A stretch of 64,000 nt of DNA from CAVVMA01 sp963830715. Its GTDB lineage: Bacteria > Desulfobacterota > Binatia > Binatales > Binataceae. Shown piece by piece: positions 16,966-26,318 of this stretch (positions are counted from its first letter, which is position 1; each line of letters begins with the position of its first letter). Under the pieces are notes generated by a model. The model was not told the origin of the DNA. It was given only the letters and a program-made list of their open reading frames with translations, and searched no databases. The position numbers and the translations under genes are program-made. The stretch lies in NCBI GenBank assembly GCA_963830715.1, contig CAWHNS010000005.1, positions 62,001 through 126,000 of the forward strand, given 5' to 3'.

Positions 16966-18899
16966 ATGCCAAGTGGCGCGGAGTCTCACGCTCGTTTTCA
17001 ACTCGGTGCCATGGTTGCGGTCGTGATCATCGCCGGCGTCTTGAACCCCACAGCCGCATTCGCGACCGAAGCCGCTTCGTCGTCGGTGACTCCTGCTCCC
17101 ATCGCGACGCCTACCGCAAAGCCAGGCGTTGCTCCGACTCCGAAGCGAACCGCGACACCCAGACTCACGCCGAGGGCCACCCCGACTCCCAAGCACACGC
17201 CAACCCCCAAGCGCACCCCGACCCCCAAGCACACGCCAACCCCCAAGCGCACCCCGACTCCCAAGCACACGCCAACCCCCAAGCGCACCCCGACTCCCAA
17301 GCACACGCCAACCCCCAAGCGCACCTCGACCCCCAAGCACACGCCTACGCCGAAGCGCACTCCGACGCCGAAACGCACCCCGACTCCGAGGCGCACTCCG
17401 ACGCCGACACCCACCAGAAGGCAAACGCCGACACCGGCGAAGACGCACACCCCGACGTCGACACCACCAGACGCGACCGCTTCGCCGACACCGACGCCTA
17501 CCGCGACGCCGACTTCCAGTCCGACGCCCACCGCATCCGATCCGACGCCAGACGCCAACCGCCACGCCGACCGCCGGGGCTTACAATATCGGCGCCTATG
17601 GCGCGATCGGAGACATGGAGAATTTCATTTCCGGCGGCAACGCAAGCTCGGGAGGCAATGCCTTCGCGGACACTACCAACAGACCGTTTGTCTGCCCCGG
17701 TGACGCCGCCAGCAACAAGCGAATCGTGGTTCACGGATCGCCGGAGTTCTTCAGCTACATCATTGCGTGCGCAGATTCCGGCCACGTGACGCTTCACGAT
17801 ACCGCGCCGGCGTCCTACGTGAATGCCGCATACTCGTTTGGAACCGACAACACGGATGCGATCAACGCGACGATCGCGAATGCCGCCGCGGTCGGCGGCG
17901 TGGTCATCTGTCCCCCGGGGAATACTGGGTCTCCGCGAATGGGTTTTTCAACGGGATCAACATGAGCGGCACTCCCGCCATCAGATTCAGCGGCACGACC
18001 CTCGATCCCTTCGGCGGTGGATGCGTGCTGCACTGCATCAGCCAGAATCCGGGTTCAAGCGCCAGCGTTTGCATCGACATGACCGGGTCGGATTCGGCCA
18101 GCCTGCAATACCTGAGGGTGCGCGGCGGCATCGACGAGGCGAGTGCGCCGGCGGTCGCGATCCTGATGGCGAGACTGGCTCCACCGCGGGAGGTGGCCCG
18201 CAGGCGGCGAGCGGCGTCAGCGTCGATAGCTACGGCAGTTATTTTTATTACAACAATGGAGCCGAGAGTAACGACTTGAACAATTGCGAGGCGTGGGCCG
18301 ATTCGAGCACCAACGTCAGGTCGCTGTATACCTACAGCGGGGTCAATTCGGCCGGGATCGTGTCGCCGTATCAGGGCTCACTGTCGCGCACGTCAGAGAC
18401 TGCGATGAGAGTGGAGGGCGGTTCGGGGGTCGCCTACTGCGCCGGCGGAGGCTGCACGGCCTTCACCTTCGACGAGGGTAACCAGGCGATCGCCGGAGTC
18501 AGCATCGACATGCCGTACATCCAGTTGGCCGGGGGCGACGTGGCGTTTGCCGACTCGACAGGCGCGACCGGACAACTCAACACCTTCGAGATCACCACCC
18601 GGGTTCAGACTCAGGCCGCCAGCGATCGGCTATTCGCGATCAACGGCGCCGCCAACAACTGGCACGTAACCGCCGATCTTTACGCGGTGACGAATCTTAC
18701 GACGTCACCGACAGCCGGGTTCGGCACGGGTTTTCTGGACTCCTCCACATTTTACCTGTTCTCCGAAACCGGCGACGTATTTCCGCTGATCGCCTTCGCG
18801 ACTCCCAGCGCCACGGGCGCTATCGTCTCGATAAACACCGGGCGTATTATCAACGCACCCGGCGCCCTTCAGATCTGCGACAATACATCTTGCCCTTAG
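16966..18899 (+). CDS. Secreted Thr-Pro-stalked pectate-lyase-like beta-helix protein (frameshifted)
   Basis: An N-terminal signal segment (to about residue 33) leads into a stalk of about 170 residues made of TPTPKRTPTPKH-type repeats. A pectate-lyase-superfamily N-terminal signature follows: YNIGAYGAIGD, then TDNTDAINATIANA and GGVVICPPG. This is typical of right-handed beta-helix proteins that bind or cleave polysaccharides. The rest is helix-like, with DNNTSCP at the C-terminus (read as CDNTSCP). The protein needs three frame changes, near 17552, 17918 (a CCCCCGGGG run) and 18163. Catalytic residues cannot be assigned. The three breaks look like base-call errors, but decay is possible. 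Confidence 0.7.
17194..17373 (+). repeat. 36-bp tandem repeat encoding the TP stalk
   Basis: A 36-base unit beginning CACACGCCAACCCCCAAG starts at 17194, 17230, 17266 and 17302, with a diverged copy at 17338. Each unit encodes 12 residues of HTPTPKRTPTPK. Near-identity between units at third codon positions shows recent expansion by slippage or recombination rather than protein-level selection alone. Confidence 0.9.
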
Positions 18900-18934
18900 C
18901 ATTCCGATCGTGCACCCGCGGCGCGTGCGGATAG

Positions 18935-21746
18935 TCACGGCAGGCTCCGGCAGGCGGTATCGCCGTCAAGGAATTTGCACTGGAAGTTCACAGCCCAATT
19001 GTACAGGTGCGTACCGTCCCCAAGGCCGGACATCGCGGGGTCGTTATCGCGGAGGTTCCCGCCAGAGGGGATTGGATTGCCCGGCGGCGTGAGGCCATAG
19101 CTCAAATAATGCGTGCATCCCGCTGTCGGTCCTGCGCTCATCGTGATCTCGACCTGGTTCGCGCCCGATAGCGCGACGCTAGTGATGGTCGGTGTGACGG
19201 CGCAGCCCGAAGGCGGCCAGTTGGGAGGGCTTCCGCTGGACTCGGCGTACTCAAAACCATAGTTCGGGTACGCTCCTTCCCAAACGGTGTTGTCAAGCAC
19301 AAGCTGGTCGCCGCTCACTTCCGGCGGGAAGCTGAAGGTGACGGTGATGACGTTGCTGCTCACCGACAGCGCAGTTGGGGCCACAGGCACCCACGTCTGC
19401 CCATTGTTTGCCGCCGCTTTCGCCTTCGCGATGTACTCGCCAAGAAGATGCTGCGAATGAGCGTTGAGATGGATGTAATCTGATAGCAGCGCGAGCGGAT
19501 ACTTCGGCGTCGTAATCTTGAAGTGCGCCGGGTCGGCCAGGGTCTGCGCCCACGCCGCTATCTGAGTGGCACTCTGACCGTTATAAATGTTCGATACTCC
19601 CTGCTCGTTCGCGCCTTCCGGATCGATCAGAAATATCACCGGGGCGCTCTGCCCGGTCGCCGCCTGAATATCGCTCTGGTAGTTCGACTGCCATTGTGCA
19701 AGCTCGCTCGCGTAGTCTGAGAGGCAGGTATTGAACGACAGGTTCGCGCTGATGCAATCCCCCAGGTCCTGTTCGCCGTGCGTGACCTGAAGGTCGAAAA
19801 CCTCAAGCGGCGTTGGGTTTTCCAACACCGCAGCGCGCGAGACTGCCTGAATCGAATCACTGTAGATCATGTTTGGGGTGCAGCTTGATCCGCCGCCAAG
19901 CAGGCGAACTCGAGCAGGGATATTTCTTGAGGTTGCAGTAGTCTTCGCCGGGCACGCCAAAGTTTGAGTAAATGATCGGATAGTTGCCCGTCGCGTTGAG
20001 GTCGAAGGTGAGGCCCGCACCGGCGTCTTCGTTTTGGTTGGTCGATTCGTACAGCGGCGCGAAGTTGTTGATGTTATAGGGGGGAATCACGCAACAAGGT
20101 GAGTTGTTCTCCATTGTCTGCGTGCCGGAGTTGAACATCAGCCCGCCCGTCCCGCTGCACTGATTCTGGCCCGGCGAACCGCAGGGCAGATTGTCGTTGC
20201 CTGCAATGTGCGCGTCAGCGCCTGAACAGTTGGACTGGCCGATGCAGAGCATCATGTCGGCAAATGGCGCCGGCGTCGGAGTCGGCGTGGGGGTCGGTGT
20301 CGGTAACGGCGTGGCGCAAGCCATATATGGAACTATAGAGGCATACCAATTGCCTGACGGACTAATCGTCCATCCGGCAGAGTAGGCGCCGCCCAGCGTG
20401 CCGTACGAATCGCTAAAGGAGATGTTAGGCGCGGGGCTTGCGAATTGAGTAAACCCGTTGGTCGGACCTGCCGTCACCGGTGAAGTTCCATCCGCCGCCA
20501 GAGTGGCCAATATGAAATCGCTGCCGGATGCGCTGATCGAAGCCGTCTGAGGAGACGAGCTATTATTATTGTTGCTGACGAGTCCGCCCCTGCTGAAGTT
20601 GAGGTCCAGGGAATTCAGGGCGCCCGCGACTTCAGTGGCGCAAACGTCACATCCTATGGGCACATTCCAGTTGACTTGAACCGTATTCGCCGGAGTCGAT
20701 GGGGCCGTACATGCCCAGGTCTCAGCTTCAACTTCGTTCAGGTTGAATAGTCCATTGGGGACTGACCTGCGGCAGTCATCAGCTCCGACCGCCTGGACCG
20801 AGCTGACCGTGGTGCCGCCTGAATTGCTGTAGTTATCTGACCACACGACAATAAGGTGGCCGGGTTGAGCGTTGAAGTTGGTTATCGACAAGCTGCTGTT
20901 GTTGCATTGCTGAAGATTGCAAACCGTCTGGATGACCTGAAGCGGCCCGGGGCATGGCGGTACAGGCGTCGGAGTCGGAGTCGGTATCGGCGTAGGGCCC
21001 GGTGTGGGTGTCGAGGTCGGTGAAGGCGTCGGTGTGGGCGTGGGCGTCGGTGTCGGAGTAGGCGTCGGTGTCTCAGTAGGCGTCGGTGTCTGAGTGGGCG
21101 TCGGCGTTGAGGTTGGGGTCGGAGTCGGTGCCGGTGTTGGAGTAGAAGTCGGCGTAGGAGCGGGCTTTGGAGTTGGTGTCGGAGTTGGAGTTGGAGTTGG
21201 TGTGGGTGTCGGCGTGGGCTTCGGTGTCGGAGTCGCCGTCCTTTTTGGGGTCGGGGTGCGCGCTGGCGTCCTAGTAGGAGTGCGCCGTGGAGCGGGCGTT
21301 GGCGTCCGGGTCGGAGTGCGCCGTGGGGTCCGCCTTGGGGTCGGGGTTGCCGTCCGGGTCGGAGTGCGCCGCGGGGTCCGCCTTGGGGTCGGCGTCGGCG
21401 TCCGGGTCGGAGTGCGCCGCGGCGTCCGCCTTGGGGTCGGTGTTGGCGTCCGGGTCGGAGTGCGCCGCGGCGTCCGCCTTGGGGTCGGCGTCGGCGTCCG
21501 GGTCGGAGTGCGCCGCGGCGTCCGGCTTGGGGTGGGCGTTCGTGTCGGCCCAGTCACCAGCGATCCGGTGGAATCGATACCGGAAGATGAACCTGCTACG
21601 TCAGGCCCGCCAGCGGCGATCCCAAGCGTCTCAAAAGGCAGAGTGAGACCAATCGTCGTAAAGATCGTTAAGACGATGACAGCAGCGATCGGACTCCGAG
21701 CAGCCGGGAGCATCGCGGCGTACCGCCGGAAGCGGTGCAAACTCAT
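18935..21746 (-). CDS. Secreted stalked SGNH/sialate-O-acetylesterase-like protein (frameshifted)
   Basis: The ATG at 21746 begins a signal peptide (AAVIVLTIFTTIGLTLPF). A long RRTPTRTPTPTP stalk (about residues 65-260) and a Cys-containing beta-rich domain (about 263-490) follow. The C-terminal part is an SGNH-type esterase like the SASA sialate O-acetylesterase family. Its nucleophile region is LCIGQSNCSG, then FGVPGEDYCNLKK, DLQVTHGEQD and the putative Asp-x-x-His site in SDYIHLNAHSQ. An Ig-like tail (about 130 residues) ends the protein. One frame change is needed at about 19905-19915. The likely substrate is an acetylated polysaccharide, but this is inferred. Confidence 0.72.
21304..21543 (-). 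repeat. 48-bp tandem repeat encoding an Arg-Thr-Pro stalk
   Basis: Read on the plus strand, the string GTCCGGGTCGGAGTGCGCCG recurs at 21304, 21352, 21400, 21448 and 21496, exactly 48 bases apart. Each unit encodes 16 residues of the type RRTPTRTPTPTPRRTP in the esterase-like protein. It is a different unit length from the 36-base repeat at 17194, so the two stalks expanded independently. Confidence 0.9.
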
Positions 21747-22029
21747 AGCGCCCGCTGATGCGGCTCGCAGTCGATCCGCGGCCTGCGCCCCCATTTTTTG
21801 GCTCCCCTGACGCTCGGCGTTTCCGTTCTCTTCAGCGGCGGCGCTCCAAGCCGATCACCATCGGCGGGTCCATCCGACAGTCATCCGTCGAGGCTGGCAG
21901 AGCTTACCATGCGGAGGCGGATCGTCAAACGCAGCCGCCAGAAGCGCGCGCGAGACTCACGGTCGGACGAGTCGCACTTCAGTGACTGAAGCGGAACTGC
22001 CGGACGCCGCGCCCCGCCAACCCCCTCGG

Positions 22030-25000
22030 TCACTGGCTCGTATAATACAGGGCGCAGTAGTTGACAGACATCGGCGTGGTTATGCCGCCCAGTCGGGTCG
22101 AGCCGTTTTGCATCGTGAACTTGAGGGTGCTGTTGAATTCCACCGGGTCCGAGGCGTGGACGCGGTACGCGCCCACCGTCGCCGGGCTAGGGCCCGTCAT
22201 GTAGGTCTCTCCGGTGTTCTTCCCAATCAGGATTCGCAACGGTGCTGCGGCGCAGCTTTGCCCGCCATTGTCAACAAAGTACCATGGGAAGTTGAAGTAG
22301 TCCTCGCCGCCTGCCTCCTCATAGGTGCGCGTGCCGTCCACCCAATAAGATTCCGACCCTTCTAAAAACGTGCAGCCAGCCTGCCCGGACTGGAAGATGT
22401 AGTTCGACCACAGGGCGCCCGGCCCGCCGCTCAAGCTCCAGACGGTCCCCTCGGTGCCCGCCGGCGCTGGGATCGAGGTCGAACCGCAGGCAGAACGAAG
22501 GTGTTTGTAGCGATTCCACGGCGGCGCCAGCCCGTTCCAGTTGAGCGCGTATTCGGTCATCCCAAACAGGTACATCACCCCGGCGCCGCCGTTCTTTACG
22601 TTGACCCTCACCTGGCTCGTGAAGGGAACACGCACATAGCTGGTGAAACCCTCTCCAAGGAGGCCCTGATACCCGTACTGGCTGTGATATGCGAAATAGT
22701 CGCTCGTGAAGTTTGCCAACGGCGACGTGTTGCCGCCGTTGCCCCGCATGCCGCGCGCCGCGACGAAATCCACGAGTGGCGCGTTGACCGAGGGGACGCC
22801 GGACGTGTTGTCGCCGTCGGTATAGATTTGAATCGTGCTGGCGTCGAGTGAATTGGAGTCTGTGCTGCCGATGTCGATCATCAGCCGCAGAATCTCGCCG
22901 GGAGCGCCGCTGATGTTGGCGATCGTCGCTGCGGCTCCCCCTGCAACCGTGAGCGGGTTCGGGATGCCGTTAACTACGGTCGGCACCCCGTAGAGCCTGC
23001 CGGTGTCGCCGCCCAAAGCGAGCGGCGAGTCGGGTGCCGCCACGCCGCTTCCCGGCGGCCCCGGCTGCACCGGCGCAGTTGGAGGGCTAACTTCCACCGG
23101 TGTTGATGTTGGCGTAGCCGTAGGCGTAGGCGTCGGTGTAGGTATCGGTGTCGGTGTCGGCGTGGGCGTCGGTATCGGTGTGGGTGTGGGAGCCGGGGTT
23201 GGCGCCGGAGTCGGAGGTGGTGGGGTAGGCATCGGCGTCGGGACCGGGCTTGGGGTCGGGACTGGCGTGGGACCTGGAGTCTGCGTCGGACTCGGAGTCC
23301 GCGTCGGAGTAGGAGTTAGCGTCGGCGTCGGAGTCGGGCCGATGGGACCTCCCTTCAGCGCGACATCCACGCTCGCCCATCCGGCGCTGGTCATGGAGCC
23401 GGGATCGAAGGGCACCGCGCCCGCCGCGCCCAGCGTCCTGTCACCGGCTGCAGCGCCGAAGTTGGCTCCGACTGCGAACTGCGTCAATTGTCGGCTGGTC
23501 AGGTCGCCGGGCAGCGTCAAACCGCCCGCGCCCCCATTGAAGAAGCCCACGTACATGTCATTGGCGGCTGTGGTCGTGAAGCCGCACAGTGTGGGAGCGG
23601 CGCTTGTGCCGGTGATGGCGCAAGTACCATCCTCGAAGGCCGACGATGCGTTGCGATAGTCGAGCATCCCGCCCGCCTCGTACGGCAACGAGCCGTTGCC
23701 CGAGGTGAACGTCCATGTGTAGCCCGCAGGCTCGTTGTTGGCGAACCGGTACCACACCCCCATCACTCCGCCCCCGCTGAGCGTGGCTGAGTTGAGCACC
23801 GCCCATCCGGCCGGCGGCACGGCCGTGGTCTGCGCCCAATACGAATAGTACGCCAGCAGCAGGTCGCCGTTCTGTGCTCCGGTCGGAACGGTCTGAGTGG
23901 TGGTGGCGGTATTGGTCGAGGCCGTGAACGCCAGCGGGGCAAACCCGGTGTTGGGCTTCAACGCCACCGCCACGGTAGCCCATCCGCCGCTGGTCATCGA
24001 GCCCGGGTCAGAAGCCACCGCGCCTGGCGCGCCCAGGGTCTTGTCGCCGGCCGCGACGCCGAAGTTGACCCCGGTTGCGAACTGCTTTAGCTGGCGGCTC
24101 GTAAGGTCGCCGGGCAGTGTCAAACCGCCCGCGCCCGCATTGAAGAAGCCCACATACATGTCATTGGCGGCTGTGGTCGTGAAGCCGCAGAGCGTGGGAG
24201 CGGCGCTAGTGCCGGTGGTGGCGCAAGTACCGTCCTCGAAGGCCGGCGATGCGTTGCGATAGGCGAGCATCCCGCCCGCCTCGTAGGGCAGCGAGCCGTT
24301 CCCCGAGGTGAACGTCCAGTTGTAGGTGGCAGGCTCGTTGTTGGCGAACCGGTACCACACCCCCATCACTCCGCCGCCGCTCAGCGTGGCCGAATTGAGC
24401 ACCGCCCATCCGATAGGCGGTGCGGCGGTGGTCGGCGACCAGTACGCGTAGTACGCGAGCAGAAGGTCGCCGTTCTGCACGCCCGTTGGAAGCGTCTGTG
24501 TCGTACCGGCCGTATTTGTCGAGTTGACAAACGCGATGATCGCAGGGGTTGGGCTTGGCGTTGGTGTCGGTGTTGGGCTCGGTGTCGGAGTCGGGGTTGC
24601 TGTAGGTGTCGGGGTCGGTGTCGGTGTCGGGGCTGGCGTAGGAGTTGGTGTGGCAGTAGGAATTGGAGTAGGCGTCGGTGTCGAAGTGGGAGTCGGCGTC
24701 GGAGTTTGGGTAGGTGTTGGCGTCGGAGTTGACGTTGCAGTCGGTGTAGGTGTTAGGGTCGGAGTCGCGGTTGGCGTAGTGGTTGGCGTGGGAGTAGGAG
24801 TTAAGGTTGGAGTTGGTGTGGGAGTTAGTGTCGGCGTCGCCGTGGGCGCTGCCGTCGGAGCTTGAGTAGGCGTTGCCGTCGGAGTCGGAGTTGCGGTCGG
24901 CGTTGGTGTGGCGATCACGTCCCCGAATTCGAACGCGCCGATGTCGCACGCGGTCTGTCCGGGTGCTGGCCGCGGACCGCCGCGCTGGTCGGTGGTCACC

Positions 25001-25993
25001 GTGCACGAAGTAAGCGGGACCGCATCGATCGCGGGACTGGTCGCTTGCAGCGCGATCGTCCAGGTAGGCCCGCCGTTGCTCTGCAACCCATTGGGGTCGA
25101 GCAACGGATTGACGTTGTCGCCTATAGTCTGGAGGTTGGCGCTTGTGCCGCTGAAACCACATGAAGCGTCATCCGAGATATTGTAGCCGCCGTCGGTGAT
25201 CGCACCGCTGCCGCTGCAGTTTCCCCCGGAGCTGGCGGACAGAATGGAATTGCTTAGGGCGCCGGCGCTGGGGAGTGTATTATTATAGATGCCGCCGCCG
25301 GAGTTGGCGCTGTTGCCGGAAAAAGTGCTGTTGGTGATCGTGGCCAGAGAGCCAACGTCTAGAAAGATGGCTCCGCCGTCGCCCTGCGATCCGTTGCCGG
25401 AGAAGGTGCTGCTGCTCACGATCAGCGGGCCCGCAGAATAAACGGCTCCGCCGGACTCCGAGCTGTTGCCGGAGCAGGTGCAGTTGGTGATAGTCAGCGC
25501 GCCGAGGTTATCGATGGCCCCGCCGGCGACCGCGCTGCCGTGGGCAAGAGTCAGGTCATTCAGGCCGAGCGTCCCGCTCGAACTCACGAACAGTATCTGG
25601 GACAGACTGGCGCCATCGACGATGATCGTCTGTCCGGTCCCATCGATCGTCAGCGTATTCTGAATTGACGGGAGACCGCCGGTCAGCGTTATCGTGCCGC
25701 TGACGCTGAAGATGATCGCGTCGTTGCCGGTCCCGACCGCGCAGTCGCCGCCGGTTGTGTCAGTGCCCGGACTGTTGGCGTTGTTGATGGCCTCGCGCAG
25801 GCTGCAGAGGGTATCACCGGAGGGACTCGAGTCGCTGGTGGTGTTGACGGTTATCGATCCGCTGGCCTTCAGCGCCGGCTGAATCAGCAGCACGCCGACG
25901 GGCAGGATTGCAACGAGCAGGGCGAAAAGGAGCGTAGGCCGGATCGCCCCGCCGAAGCGCCCCCCCCCCGCGGTCGATCACTAACCTGCGCAC
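22030..25993 (-). CDS. Large secreted protein: CSLREA beta-helix, two tandem modules, Thr-Pro stalks, GH172-like domain
   Basis: About 1,320 residues. Positions here count from an internal GTG at 25893. A CSLREA motif (DTLCSLREAINNAN, about 25-40) leads into a right-handed beta-helix (50-290) and a choice-of-anchor-Q end (DIGAFEFG, about 325). A TP stalk (330-450), two near-identical modules of about 200 residues (451-648 and 652-848), a second stalk and a C-terminal DUF2961/GH172-like domain (945-1287) follow. The last is recognised from EGSESYWVDG, GGEDYFNFPW and YRVHASDPVEF. GH172 enzymes cleave fructofuranose or D-arabinofuranose linkages. The start is set at GTG 25993, behind AAAGGAG. 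It joins the signal peptide (RPTLLFALLVAILPVGVLL) only if the C10 run at 25960-25969 has one base too many. Confidence 0.75.
22033..23080 (-). repeat. Copy A of a duplicated segment of about 1 kb (GH172-like domain)
   Basis: This segment is highly similar at DNA level to 26322-27340 in the next gene. Long identical blocks exist, such as the stretch around GGGTGCTGTTGAATTCCACC. It encodes the C-terminal GH172-like domain. The similarity ends close to the TP stalk, so the catalytic-type domain was duplicated as a cassette and joined to different N-terminal modules. Confidence 0.85.
23350..24540 (-). repeat. Two direct repeats of about 600 bp encoding the twin extracellular modules
   Basis: Bases 23350-23937 and 23955-24540 encode almost the same protein module, with shared blocks such as GVMGVWYRFANNEP and AANDMYVGFF. 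DNA identity is visibly high, including at silent sites, which shows recent tandem duplication. Each module looks like a beta-sandwich with few charged residues. A binding or spacing role is more likely than catalysis. Confidence 0.88.
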
Positions 25994-26001
25994 CGTTTCA
26001 T

Positions 26002-26008
26002 CTCCTTT
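26002..26008 (-). promoter_or_regulatory. Ribosome-binding site that decides the start at GTG 25993
   Basis: AAAGGAG on the minus strand lies 8 bases before GTG 25993. This is the only strong ribosome-binding site near the N-terminus of the beta-helix/GH172 gene. It indicates that the true start lies upstream of a C10 run that puts the signal peptide out of frame. Confidence 0.65.
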
Positions 26009-26318
26009 AGTGCCCGGCGTTCCGAGCCCTTCCGGTGTGCGCGACCCTCGTTATTCGGTGCCCCATCGGTCCGTCCCCCCGCCCGACCTTCGAGCACTTC
26101 CCCGATCCCGGTCAGCTCATCGCCCGGGCCAAAAAGTGCCTCAATCTACCACGGGTTCGCAAATAGTCAACCGGAATCGACGCGGCTACCGGCGGACGCT
26201 ACGGGCTGCAACGAGCGAACCGGTTTGCTCGATCGCTCACACGCCGGCCACGGGATAATTCCCGACCCGCGCGAGCGCTTCATCCCGTTGATCAGGGAAT
26301 TCGTGACCAGCTAAGTGG
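26009..26318. other. Intergenic region between the two GH172-like genes
   Basis: About 310 bases without a supportable gene. It should contain the promoter of the minus-strand beta-helix/GH172 gene and the terminator of the upstream gene. I see no convincing T-rich hairpin or promoter hexamer pair, and no obvious remnant of the duplication. Confidence 0.4.

Noticed and set aside
17194..17373. Regular 36-base repeats considered as a CRISPR array
   Set aside because: Units are directly adjacent with no unique spacers, stay in frame with a protein stalk, and no cas gene is near.
21094..21810. Gly-Val repeat frames (GVGVGVG) opposite the Thr-Pro stalks, also near 17000, 23000 and 24524
   Set aside because: They are the complement of Thr-Pro repeat coding DNA and have no starts with ribosome-binding sites. 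The sense strand carries signal peptides and modules.
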